In this document: positions 34,301 through 47,900 of the stretch, piece after piece
Layout of the letters: every line of letters begins with the position of its first letter
Position numbering within the stretch: the stretch's first letter is position 1
NCBI GenBank assembly: GCA_964036295.1
Contig: OZ038467.1
Location: forward strand, 3,911,501-3,975,500
Origin: Plumapathes pennacea
Lineage: Eukaryota; Cnidaria; Anthozoa; Antipatharia; Myriopathidae
Reading direction: 5' to 3'
Length of the DNA: 64,000 nt
The notes under the pieces: model-generated
The model's database searches: none
What the model saw: only the letters and a program-made list of their open reading frames with translations
Told to the model about the DNA's origin: nothing
Position numbers and translations under genes: made by a program

Positions 34301-37300
34301 ATGAACTGTTAAAAGAGGGATACCTTTTCATTTCCCAAACTAGTAGTGTGAGTGGAATCCTTTTTAGTTAAGTAACGCATGTCTTAATCTCTAGGTTCGC
34401 CCTGGCTGCATTTCGCAACTGAAGACGATTCGTCAGTTGGCCATCACCCGGCTGTCAGACATTTTTGAAGCAATGCCTGAGTACAACTTCAAACCCGTGT
34501 GTGATGCCATCTTCACCGCTGCCGTTTGGCCCCAGGTAAAATAAATGTTAAGCAATAATTCCATGACCTCGAATTGACGGAAGTAACGCCACGATGCCAG
34601 CTGATTTAGTGTGGTGAATGTCTTCTTAGGTTGACAAGCTGAGTCAGGAGAGCATACAGCATCCCACTGCCCTCCTAAAGCTGCTGTTCACGTGGACAAA
34701 GAACTCCCGCTACTTTGCTCTTGTATCGAGGACTTCGCCAGAACATCCGGGACACTCCATCTTGTCACATGTCTGCGCTTGCCTGCAAGTGCCAAGTGTA
34801 TCAGCAGCTGTGGTTTCTATGGTGATGGAAATGATCGAGAATCTACTCAGTTTAGGTGATTTTGAACCCGATGAACGTGTCGAAGATTTGTTGGAGTCTA
34901 AGTAAGTAGACCGGTTTTATTGTTGTTGTTGTTGTTACTTAGGGAGGTTAAATATGATTGGGTCACTGAATGGAATGGTTGACTGAAATTTTGACAGCTA
35001 ATGCCAGCCATCTATCCAACTTAAACCAACAACCAATCAACGAACCAACAGTCTAAACATCCATCAGACTAATAAACTGAGTGATACAAACCAACTAAAT
35101 GACCCATGAACCGACTCACCGTCCTCTGACTGTATAACCAGTAGCTTACACGCCTACTGACGACCGACCATTATAATGAACACTCCACAATTACTCAAAA
35201 CTGACTTATGCCCATTTAGTTAGCAGGGTTTACCTGGATGTACAATCCCAAGTTGGTGTTTGAGATGACACTCCTATCTTTTCAACTGCTTATATTTCCT
35301 TCATATCTGCAAATATCGCCATCCATTTATTATATATGAATATGTATATGCAGTACTTTGTCAGATATGAATTATGACATTGTATACAAATCACGACATA
35401 ATTTATGAAACTTGTGTTACCATAAACAGCCAGCAAGTCGTCTCTCAAGATAACAACGACTTGTCGTTCGGTGCGCGGCTGGTTCTCCCACACATTGCGC
35501 CAATTCTTGAACACCTCAACAACACAATGAAGTGTCTCAGAGATTCCTCCAGTGGGAAAAAGAAAGGCAAAGCAGTGTTGCCTTCCTTGGAAATGTCCGT
35601 TCTGTCCAAGATTAGTCCCTTTGTGAAACATCCCGAACACTCTGCCACGCTGATTAAAGTCCTTCTGCCTTGCCTATACATCTCTCAGAAGGAAGACGCC
35701 GAGAACAACACCCTGAGAACTATCAAACATCTTCTGTCAAACCTAAGTACTCCAAGAACATTTCTGAAGCCTTTGTCAAAGCTCTTTTCCCAGCTGCGTT
35801 CTCGAACCTCGAGGCAGTGCCTCTGCGATGTTTTTACAAGGCTCGCGGAACTCGACTTAACTTTGTCGCAGCTTGCAACGATCGTGAGTCAAGTAAACGC
35901 ATGGGACTCGAAGCGTTTGGATGAGCCGAATTACACGCTTCGTTTGTCTGGATTTTCAGAAGCCAGCCGCTTGGTGAAGGAAGGAGAAATGGCTGGAGAG
36001 CAGGTCCTTCCAGTGTTACATAACTGCATTCATTTTGTCCTTCACACCGAGGACTTATCCATCCGAGACAGCGCTGGAAGTTGCCTGACCAACATTGTGC
36101 AGGAGATTGCATCTCGTCAGAGGGAGGGAGAGTTTAACGAGCTGGTCGTCAACTGTATTGTTCCTGCTTGTAAGCGAGCGCTCAAGTCAAAAAACGAGGT
36201 ACGAGACGATAACAGTAATATTGCTCTTTATTACACGACTTCTGATTGGTTAATTGAAATTATTACACGACTTCACATTTTCGAGTGCAAATACGGGCCA
36301 AAACGAGTGCAAAGATGGGAGAGTATTGCACTCGTCAGGAACCAGATCAACTGGTTTATTAGCTTACATGATTAATTTTCGCAAGCAAAGTTTACAAACG
36401 CGTCATTTTTTTGTTCCATTTTGCGCGCGGCGAGAACGTTTGTCCTGCTTCGTTCGTCGTATAATGAACAATTTATTACACGAAAAGTCGTGCAATACGG
36501 CTGTATTTTTACTCGTCAGTTTTATTTTTTCTCGCCTGAAGCAGGCTCGAAAAAATAAAACCGACTCGTAAAAATACTCCGCCGTATTGCTCTCCTTCCC
36601 GTGTAATAACCTCTTTGTATTACAGCTCTTTCAGTATTTTGTTCTTCTGTTCTTTTCAGTCCATTTTCCTTACCCAATCTTTCCATTCACCTATGAAATG
36701 TTTGTTACGTGTTACTTTAATCATTTGAGTCTGGTGTTTTCTCAATTAACCTTGTTGTACTTATTTGTTTTTAGTCTGCCAGAAATGAGTTTCTTGGTGT
36801 ACTCGCCATGATGGTTCGTCAGTTTGAACACGCGACCTTCTCTGACATGAAAGTTCTGATGGATAACGATCCGGAGGTTGACTTCTTTGAGAACATCAAA
36901 CACATTCAGGTAAACAGCGTTAGAACGGTCTGAGTTGGAATGGTTACGGTGGTGATGGTGATGGTGATGGTGATGGTGATGGTGATGGTGATGGTGATGG
37001 TGATGGTGATGGTGATGGTGATGGTGATGGTGGTGATAGTGATGATGATAGTAATGGTGATGGTGATTGGTAATGATAGTGATGGTGATGGTAATGGTGA
37101 TGGTGATGGTGGTGATTGGTAATGATAGTGATGATAGTGATAATGATGATGGTAATGTTAATGGTAGTAGTGAGGATGATGGTGATGTTAATTGTGATGG
37201 TAGATGTACTGTGATACTGATCGTTTATCGTGATCACTTTTCACCGTTGCATCATTTTCTGATGGACGGCTTTTACCAACTTTTTTCATCAGATGCATCG

Positions 37301-40300
37301 CCGAATCCATGCCTTGCGGCGTCTGGAGGCAAAATGCGAACAGAAGAATCTCACCCCCTCCACCCTCGTCAATTTTTTGTTGCCCCTAGCAACAAACTGC
37401 CTGCTGGATCATACTTCGAACAAGGACCACAATCTAGTCACTCAAGCCATCTCAAGTATTGGTGTCATTTCAGCGAGTTTGCCTTGGTCAAAGTACAGCT
37501 TTCTTCTGAAGCATTATCTCAAGAATTTGGTGACAGAACGAGACACTAACAAAACTTGTGTGAGGTGAGCACAGGGTACAGAAGGCCAAACGAACAGGAC
37601 GTGAAAAGAGGGACTTTTGGTTATTTCTATAATCCAATTCACTTTCGGCGCAGCGCCAAATCAGAGCGACGCCGTAAAATATACAACCCGGACTAATTTG
37701 GCGCTTTACTGCATCACATTGCCTTGTTTTATCGCTATTTTGTGTGTGTATCTCTTATCGCTCTCACTATTAATTCTTATGGGCATTTAAATTCACCTTT
37801 AGGCAGTTGGGAAAAAATGGAAAATTCCAAAAGAGACATACAACAGAAAACTGAAGCTCGCGTGTGCACTGCGTGTAGTTGTCGCGTGCGTGCAGTGTAC
37901 TGTGAATCAACTAAACGTGTGCGAGCGCACAATGTTAACCAACAAGAGCGTGTAGTTTCGTGGTGTCGCGTGCGTGACTTGTAAATCAACAAAACGCGTG
38001 TTCCATTCTTCTGTACCAAGTGTTGTGTTTCATTTTCGTTTTCAGAGTGGTGGTGGCGATATTGAACGGGTTTCACTTTGATCTGAGCTCGGTTTCTGAA
38101 CAGCTGAAGGCCGTGGGTATGTTGTGTTTCCATTTTATGTTATATTATTGCGCTACTGTTGCTATAATTGTTGCTTCTGTTTTTGTGGGTGTTCTTTGTT
38201 TTAGCTTTTGTTGACGTTTCGGTTGAATTGCTGAACCTTTTTGCTGCTGCTGCTGCTGTCGTTGCCGTTGCTTTAGTAACAAAAACGTCAACGGCAACGT
38301 TGGAAAACAGTAAAAATACGTCTTGTAATGCATGTGTTTCAGTAATAATACGTATTCTTTTGTTACCCTATCTGTTTCCTAGTTCGGTAAACTTAAAACA
38401 CCACGAATGTCCTTTTTGGGCAGAAGATATTGACGCTGTTTCCTGAAATGTTTGCCACGTTCTGAAAAAAAAAAAAAAAAATACAGAGAAGCATATAGAA
38501 AGTATCAGAAGAGAGCATGACGACACAAGCACAAGTTTCATTTCACGTATTCACATGCGCTCCTTGTCTCCTTAAATTAAACTCATTGTTTGTTTTGTCA
38601 GTGCTGTTGCCGTTCTCGACTGTTTTGCTGAATAAGGTATAGCAATCACAATTATCTGCCATTTAAATCTCAGACAATGGCGCCGAAAACAAAACGAAAG
38701 ACGAGGTTGCAGAAGACGAAGGAGAAGATGAAGAAGGAAAGGAGGAGGAGCAAAGTAAAGGCGACGTGGACGACAAGCAGCTGGTCCTCAGGATCTACAC
38801 CACTATCACTAACCACATCCTTCCACAGCTACACAAGTGTTTAACAAGAAAGGTAGGAAAAGCGGGATTGTCATTTCTGTGTAGAATTATCATTCATCAT
38901 CACTTCATAATCGTCGTCATTGTCATCACTAAAATCGTTTATCATCATCATCGTCAACATCATTATCATCATCATCACTATAACCGTTGTTATCGTCATC
39001 GTTATCGCTATCATCACCATCATCAGCATAACCAATTTCATTATTATGTCTCCATTTCTACGTGTTCGTCCGTGCCGTGTCTGTGTATGTGGGTGATGTC
39101 GGCTTACACTACGGCACATGACCATAAACCACAGAGTTCTGAGTACATTTCTTTTCGTTTCCTTTCTCTCCTTATTTATGTTAGTCGCTTCTGTTAGCTG
39201 TACTTTAGGGTCGTGCTAATTAGAGTTTACATCAACTCCATTTGTCTGTGCAGGTAAAGGGTGATGACGTTCATCGTTTAAGTCGGGTCAAAGCAGACGA
39301 TGAAGAACAGGTCCTTCGTGTGCCCATTGCACTGGCCGTGGTTAAGCTCTTACAGAAGCTTCCAGAACGCTCACTTCACCAGCATCTTCCAGGGTAACAG
39401 CTGTGATCTTCTAATGAATAGTGGGGTTAGCAAATGGGCAAAGTCTGTGTCGATAGCTTTCGTGGCCCGTCGCTTGTTAATTGTTTTGACTTTTTTGCTC
39501 CCGGCGAGGCAGTTTGTTATCTTTTCGTCATGTTTATTTGCAATATATGCAAGCATTAGAACATTAGAACATGTTGTTTCTCACTATCATACTAGCGAAC
39601 GTTGGTCATAAAGTTATTTACCGGCGAAACGTGATGCAACCAAGTCTTACACTGTGAATCGTGCTGTTTGAGATATCATGCTGTTATGTGTTATGTTATA
39701 TATATTTTGGTTATACTATGTTTAGTGTTATTTTGATTATGTTATCATGTTTTGTTGCGTTGTTTTGGATCGTTTATATTAATATTCTTTACGAACGTTT
39801 TTCGAACCATCATTTCCTGAACTTTTTAGAAAACAACACGATATTATCTTTTCCCAGCCTCCTTCTGCGTGTCTGTAATACCCTGAAAAGCAGAGCCCGC
39901 GATGTGCGTGACGTTGCGCGAGACACCCTCGCGAAGATCTCACTGTCCCTGGGCTCGAAGTATTTCTCTTTTGTGTTGAAGGAACTGAGAACATCACTCA
40001 CCAGAGGCTACCAGGTCAGGAAAGACAGGTCGTTGATTAACTGAGTCCGCCGTTTTACCGACCACACGATTGACTTTACCGACGTTACGACAACATACCG
40101 ACCACGTACCGACAACATACCGACCACGTACCGACGACATACCGATCAGTGCAATTTGCTCACAACTATCAACTGATTATTTAGTAATACCTCGATCCCT
40201 CGGACCAAAGTTGCAAGTGAGCGCGAGCACCCTAAACGGTTAGGGATCTTCCTTCTTCGTCTCTTAGTGTTCTATTCAGCCATCGTGTCTTGCCGATGAA

Positions 40301-40973
40301 CTTCACCACGAATCTCACCACGTTTAGTGGGGGAGAGGGGGTATGTTTGTTTAGTATTTATTACTGGTTCACTGTTGTTGTTGTTGTTATTGTTGTTGTT
40401 GTTTTTGTTGTTTTTGCAGTTGCACGTGCTCGGTTTCACTATTCATACTCTGTTGGATCAGTTAAACGACACGTTGTCCGCAGGAGATCTGGATCACTGC
40501 CTGGGAAGCATCGTAGAAGTAAGCTGAACCGTGAAATATTTTTGCGGTTTGTTTGTTTTGTGTCTGCATCTCTGCCTCTGTCTTGTGCTGATTACGGACA
40601 CGATCCAATACTTTTTATATAAATCTTTCCTCAACATTGATACATTCCACGTTTGACTACGACTTGTCTCCGACGCAGACAAAACCCAGGCCTCTCACTG
40701 CATTACAGTTTGACTTTACTGATCTCTTTCTGTTTCTTTAGGTTCTTGTGGATAATTTGTTTGGAGAAGTAGCAAATGAAAGAGAAGTGGAAAAAATTGC
40801 GAACAAACTCCCGGAAGCGAAGTCCAGTAGAAGTTACGACTGCTTTGAGATGCTGTCAAAATTTGTCGGCCACTCCTCTCTTGCAGATTTAGTGACGCCA
40901 CTAAAAGACGTACGTACAGCGAGTGTCACTTTGCGAGCCAGTCAGTCAGTCAATACTATACTTGTCATACTGG

Positions 40974-41007
<34 letters not shown>

Positions 41008-41889
41008 CAGGTTCTGGACTCATCCCACAGCCACAAAGTTTCCAGAAAAGTTGAGGAGGTTTTCCGTCGTATTGGAGTTGGCCTGCAGGCGAACACAAGT
41101 GTCACACCGCAAATCCTGTTGGTTTTCATACACGGGTTGGCTAACGAGAGCTTACCACTACTGAAGGAGAAGAAATCACGGCAAGTATGAAAGCGTAGAG
41201 AAGTGTGAATCCTCAAGAATAAGACAAGATGTTCCGTCAAATCCCGGGAAACAGTGCATGTTTGAAGGCTCTTTGATTGTCTTAGTAAGAGTTTGACACC
41301 TTACGAGCTTTAGTCTTTTGTATGACCTTCAACCTCTCACCTTTGACCTTTACCTTTGTACAATTCAGAGATGAGACTGCTCCACCCCCTGACCCCAGGA
41401 TCAAGTCTTCAGACTCGTTCCTCCTGCCGAGCAACCCAACAAGAGGAGGAAAAGCACCAGAGACCAGCACCAGGACGAATCGCCACATCATAGTCGAGTT
41501 TGGCTTGCAGGTGCGTCTACTCTTCGGAAACGTCTAGCCTCCTCCTTTTCTTCCTCCTCCTCCTCCTCCTCCCTCTTTAAAGTTTTCATGGAGTACATCT
41601 TAATAGCACTTGTCCTTCTTTGATTTGTAATTTTTGTTTTTCACGTTGTGACTATGCCTTCATTGCAGCTTCTTTACTTGACTCTCAAGCGAGGGAAAGT
41701 TACAACTTCAGAGAAAGAGCACCTGCAAATGTTGGACCCCTTTGCTAAGTTGCTTACCGAGTGTCTCAAGTCTAAGTATACCAAGGTTAGATTCGTTTTG
41801 TGAAGTATGATATAAAGTATTAACCCTTTCACTCCCAAGCTTATAATATAATTCTCGCAATTTTCGTTTACTTTCTTTCTTTCTTTCTT

Positions 41890-41922
<33 letters not shown>

Positions 41923-44900
41923 CCGCAGGTGTTGACTGTGGCTCTTCGCTGCCTAAGCTGGATCATAAAACTGCCCCTCCCCTCCCTGGCGCATACTGTA
42001 CCTGTCATGGCCAAACAGTTGTTTCAACTGCTTAAGAAATTCGCCCGCGCTGGTGCCAAAGTTGGTGACAATTACGAAATGATTCTGTCCGGCTTCAAGG
42101 TACTTCAATTTTTGATTACAGTAGAACTTCCCGTAAGCGTCCACTCGTCCAATCACATATGTTACTATAATTAGGTAAACTTTCCTAGAATAACAAAAAA
42201 GCTAATCGGGCTGGGCCGCTTAAAGAGGTAGTTAATAATTTAAAAAAATCCATGTTTCTGAACCTTGGTTCTATTAACAGGCAATGACAGTCATCATCCG
42301 GGACTTCAAGCAATACACCATCGCCGAAAAGCATCTCCAGGTATGAACAAGACAACGCGGAAATACATCCGTGACGTCACTACTATACCATCGTATGATA
42401 TGACGTATTGTGTGATCTATTTGATTGTCGGCTCCACCAAGTTCAGGACGTTCTTGGTTTATTTTGAGGCTCCAGAGTTTAGAAAATCGTCGTCTCACTT
42501 GGCTCGTCTTTGTTTCCTTGTCGTCAGGTGTTACTCAGTTTCGTAGAGGAAGATATACACGACCACACGAGACAGGGCACAGCATTCCCCCTGTTAAAGG
42601 TTTGTTACCCGAGCATTCTCTCACTTGCCTTTATTTATCTTTTTCTCTCTGTTTATTTGCTTAACCTGAGTGTCTTTGCTTCAGGCTATACTTCAAAGGA
42701 ATCTGGTTGTTCCTGAGATCCACGATGTTATGTGGAAAGTTGCCCAGCTTGCTATTACCGCGAGCTCGCCATCAGTTCAACTACAAAGTCGACAGGTATG
42801 AAATATGAGCCCTCCCAATGTTTCAATACCAAAGGTAAAGAGGCATTGTCAAAGCTTTTAAAATAATCCTCCTTCAGTGTGCTCGGATTTTAAGTTTTTA
42901 CGTTTGAAAATGTGGCACATGCGCAGTTCCTTCACACTGACGTTTGTCCTCTATCTGTTGTTGTTGTTGTTGTTGTTGCTGTTCTATTTTGTAACTTCCC
43001 CAACGTCAGTTATTCCCTAATATTTAAACACTCTTTGTTTTTGACAGTGTCTGTTGCAATTCATGATGGACTACTCACTTGGAAAGAAACTATACAAATA
43101 CCTTGAATTTGTTGTTTCACAGCTAGAGTAAGTATGTTTACAAGGAGGAGTGACATACAAATTTACCGTTGTCAGAACCACATATCATGACAGTCACTTA
43201 CATTACTAAATCTACTATGACACAATCACGGCATAAATCTGCTGAAGTCTGCCGGATCCAAGATGTTACGGATTTAGGCTGAATATTATATACACACCTC
43301 ATTTTATGGTTAAGCGCAGAATACTGAATGATGTTTTTTACAAAGTTATTTATGTAAACAAAAACGTTGAATTTTCTGACAGGGCCTCTTTATCTTCCTC
43401 ATTTTTTTTTTCAGGTATGAGCATGAAACGGGACGAGAATCTGCACTAGAGTTGCTTGCTTCGATGTTCACTTCATTTCCCGAGGTGAGAGAGGTTGACG
43501 AAACAGAAAAATGTTCCACCAGAATGAAAAGTACAAACAAACAACGTACAAATGAATCTGTTGACCTCTCGAAATTTAATTAATTGGTATTTTGAGACGT
43601 TCGTAATGTGCGAAACATGTGTAAATTACTAGAAATAGACAACTTTTCGTTAACTTCATCCTATTTTATTTGTCTCCCAGTCACTTCTTTTCGACAACGC
43701 GGGCTTTTTCTTTGTTCCGCTGACTTCGAGACTAGTCAACGACGACTCAGCAAACTGTAGAAAACTGACGTCACTCGCTCTCAAGACGTTACTGGAAAAG
43801 GTAAACACAAGTCACACTAGCAGTTTATCGAGTGACACAGCAGAAAGACGTTCTTGACGTCACTTCCGTTGGTCAGCGTTCATTACTATTACTATGTAAC
43901 TCGGTTTAACTAATGGTAACATTTTACTTCGTGTGCAAGCTCCGTTTTTCTTGTGCACAATTTGTGTTATAGAAAATATACTGATGTAATTTAAAGTTGA
44001 GTATCGAGTCCTTACCAAGCACCATCGATCAGAAATGTACTGTCCAGCCAGGTCCCCTTAAGAATTGACGCGTAGTCTTGTGACGTTTTATTCTCTGTTT
44101 TTCTTTTTCTTTCTTTCTTTTTTTCCCTTTTTTTTTTTTTTTTTTTTTACTTCAGCTTGACGTAGAAAGAAGGGACAATTTATTTTCAATTGCGATGCTG
44201 TGGTACAAAGATGAGAAGGTGAGGTGTAGAGTTCACTGTATATTATGGCTGTGATTTTTAGTCTTGTTAGTAGTAAGACAGGTGGTTTTATGTCACAGTC
44301 CTTGTTGCTGGTGGTATTTTGTTGTCAACTCTTTAGTTGGTTTAGTTGTTGTCATTCTCTGTGCAATAAGAAGTCTCTCTACAAATTAAACAAATAACAA
44401 AACATCATCTTTCGTGCGAGTTTGAGATATTCGTGTTTGTTATGTCACAAACTCACGAGTGTTACTCTTAGCTCCTAAAAGATTAGAAGGACTTCCTTTT
44501 TTGTATTATTGCATACGTCCGAATTATCAATGCAGTAGAAGATGAACATTCATTGAAATATTGTTGTATGTTTTAGAGGCTTTTAGTGCGGCTTCTTTAT
44601 GGCTGTAACCTTGCTGTGCTATTGTTGTCGTTGTTGTTGTTGTTGTTGTTGTGGAGCAACCATACCTTGTTTGTACTGTTCGCACTTGCTGCTGCTGCTA
44701 CCAAGTGTACGTAAAAGTCTGAAATGCTTTCCTGCCACAGGTCGCACTCAAAAGGCTTGCCGCCCAGGTTTGCGGTTTGTTCGTAGAGGTAGAGCAGAAG
44801 AGTTTTGAGCGTCGGTTGTCAACAATACTGCCAATCATCGCCAGTACCATAGCAACCGACAAATATAACACGGTAAGAGTCAGCGAAACCAAACGAAAAT

Positions 44901-47900
44901 TACTGTGGCTTTTGATTGGTAGTTGAAAGTGTGTCTAGCAGCCTCTGTGATTGACGGTGTAATACACTCTAATTTGGTTCTTTTCTTTTTCACTGAAAGT
45001 AAATCGAAAATAGCAGCACATTGCTGTTGCCAGGGATTGATTGTGTTGTGTGTGTTCACAGGAGGCACCTATTACTGAAGGAACAGACAACAGTGGAAGC
45101 CAACAGAGAGTGCTCGACCACTTGTTGTTTAACACGCTCACTACCTTGGCCAAGTTGCTGAAGGAATGTTGGGTAATCCGCGCAGCTGCTAGGAGAGAGC
45201 AAATGTCTACAATATGGGGTAAAAATGTTTTCACAAATACGTACATGCATTCATATTTTTAGTAGTTTGTAGGGACTTGCCCCCCCCCCCCCCCCCTTTT
45301 TTTTTTTTTTTTTTGAAAACTCTTTGCTAAACGGACTCGCAAGTCGATGCAAATGTGCAAAACCACGGCCCGGCGGCATAAAAGCTAATGCCCTGGACTA
45401 GACTCCAATGAGAGTGAAAATTTTGTTTGGGTGGATAGTTTACTTGCGAACAAATTTGACCTGCACCAAGCTCAAAACAAGTTGACTCAAATCGACGTCA
45501 ATAAGTAGCCAAACGAAACGCAAGTTGAGTGCGAGTCCGTTTTGCCAGGGCGTTGGTAGCAGATGCAAAGGATCTAGGCATTGTCTGTTGTCTTTTGTGG
45601 TGTATTTTCACAGAGGCTGTGGAAGTCCATCTCCTTCACCCCCACGCGTGGGTCAGGCTTGTCTCCTGTCGACTCTTTGGCTTGCTGTTTGCTGCTTGGA
45701 AAGCTGAAGACCTGGGGCCTAGTGGCCAGGACCACTCGGATGAAGATTACATGACACGTAATGTCTCACAGAAGGTGCGTTTAGTCTGGGCACGTCACGT
45801 CAGTACACACTAAAGAGAGCTTGTCCCCTAGCCCTGCGAGGTTACTAATTCAGACCTGTTTCACTTACAATATAGCTTGTATTGTCTGTCGTGTAGATAG
45901 ACAAGGAAGTGAAGAAAACTAACACAAGAGAGACAGTGAACATTCCCCCGATTCATTGCTCTATTTGCAACCTTGCTTTCGTAGGTGACTGCACTCTGCG
46001 ATGTCCTCTGTCTGCAACTTGAATCCTCACACTTGGAACAAGAACTTGGAGATCAGGTAAACAATACGAGCCTCTCAATTAACCGGAGGCTTTTATTCAA
46101 AGGTCTGACGCTCGAAAAGCCAGCTTGCACCACATTTAAGGCTCAGGTTCACATGGTAAATAAAGCTAGTGCAAGGGCAAGGGGATTGGAAAATTTTTCG
46201 CTCTCCTGCACTTCCACTTACGCCTTGTATTTTATCGTGTGAACCGACGCAGATCAAAACAAATATTTATATGAACTAGCACTCCAACTTTTTGTTTGCT
46301 TGTCTGCCTTTTCTGGATTGTTTTGGTTTTCATGACGAGAAAACAGATAAATAACACTTTTAGCTCAATGAAACTCTGCTTCACGAAAAGCCGTTCTGGA
46401 TAGTGGTTTGGGAAAAACATCAGAAACTTGTACCCAAAGCTTGTTTATTCTTTTTAAGGTTGTGAAAAATTTAGTGTTCTTAGCCAAAGTCCTGCGCCTT
46501 CTTCATGGTGAGCCGCCTCAGTCCACAAACGGATGCGAATCACAGACAGAACTGGATGCGCAGAAGCATGGTAACGATTCCGAGAACGACCACGAACTCA
46601 CACTAAAGGGACTGGTGGAGAGATTGTCGCGCTTAGCGACGCATGAGGCATCGCAGACTCCTAAACAGACGCTCAAGGTAAGCATTAGGTTGTTTCCGGC
46701 AGACCTTTTGACGTCACTTTCTTTGCTCAGTGTTCGTTACCACGACTTCTTCACCAAAAGTAGGATCCCACATTCTATTCTTGCAACGCATTTCACATGA
46801 CAAGGGAGTATGATGAGACGGTTTATTCCACGTTCATTTTGATGGAAATTAAACTTATTTTTCTACAAGGTGTCGCACTGAATCCCATTTTTAAACAGGC
46901 AAAAGACAAGCCGCGCCTATTCAAATTCAAATATCAGATTTTAAATTTACGTGCTTCTATTTTGACACAAGTACTTTGGGGTGTACTGCAAGTACTTTGT
47001 TAATATAATTTGGTGTTCTCTTTGCTTCATAGCGGTCCTGTGTTTTACGCTGGTCAGCCGCTGTAGCACTTGATCTTGGCAAGGAGAGAATTGGTCCATA
47101 TCTGACGGATTTACTCACGCCAGTTCACAGAGAGCTCGATATTGCGGCGACATACAAAGGTACGGCGAGGTTTACTTCAGCAGACACCTTCAAGATGGCG
47201 GCACGAAGGAAAGTCAGTTAAGCTTTGAAATGGCCCACCAAGATTCAGACAACAATGTGAAGCATTTCAGGGCACACATAGGGCTCGAGAATTTCCCTCT
47301 CCCTCACTAGCCACGGGCTAAAATGTAACACAAAAACTTTACTTTGTGTCATCTGCAGATGCTGTTTTTTCTACGCGTATTGCGTGACTTGACTGGAAAA
47401 TAGAACATCTACTAGCCCCTCGGACACACACAATGTTAAATTATGCTCCCCCTTCGGGCGTCGGGCTATTGCGTATATCGAGTCCTGACGCATTATTTTT
47501 CAGTGGTTTGGCGGATCCCTTTAGTGTGTCGAAACAGCAACACAGCATTCTGGTCAAAGAGTATTGAAAACAGTTTTGTCTGTCTTTTCCCCAGATCCCG
47601 AGTTGCAGAAACTAGCTCAGGAAGTACTGGGTCTAATCCGAGAACTGGTTGGTCGTGAATTGTTTTCACGTGCGTACGCTGACCTCCAGCACAGTGCACT
47701 TGAAAACCGGGAAATCAGAAAGCGAAAGAAGGCTTTAGAGGTATGCGAGAAATCTATAGAGAGTTTTGTCTCACCGATACGTATCTTATTAACCTAGTGC
47801 GCGGTCTGCACGGTAAGTTATGGACCGAGTTCTTTCTCTCGCCTTAGCTGAGCTTAGGCCTTATGAACGAGGGAAAGAAACGAAGTTCCATAACTTGCAG

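Larger units (their letters stand above)
25096..36198 (+). other. UTP20: UTP20 exon map, exons 1-14
   Basis: Coding exons: 25096-25604, 26198-26498, 27067-27315, 27828-28351, 28828-29031, 29828-30044, 30690-31002, 31387-31624, 32139-32615, 32954-33120, 33827-34023, 34395-34535, 34630-34901, 35430-36198. All joins keep frame. Exon 14 (769 bp) is the longest. Exon 9 encodes a charged, poorly conserved linker (about 32142-32300) between conserved blocks. Confidence 0.88.
36775..42599 (+). other. UTP20: UTP20 exon map, exons 15-28
   Basis: Coding exons: 36775-36909, 37293-37564, 38046-38116, 38674-38852, 39254-39393, 39858-40014, 40420-40518, 40742-40909, 41011-41180, 41369-41510, 41669-41785, 41929-42099, 42281-42340, 42528-42599. 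The intron after 41180 uses a GC donor. Several acceptors here sit behind (TTG)n or poly-T runs that serve as polypyrimidine tracts (before 40420, 41011 and 41929). Confidence 0.88.

Noticed and set aside
35834-36112. Minus-strand open frame over UTP20 exon 14
   Set aside because: Shadow of the long conserved exon 14; no independent support.
36940-37237. Open frames of MVMVMV and histidine/serine-proline type on both strands
   Set aside because: Produced by the (GATGGT)n microsatellite; there is no gene structure around them.
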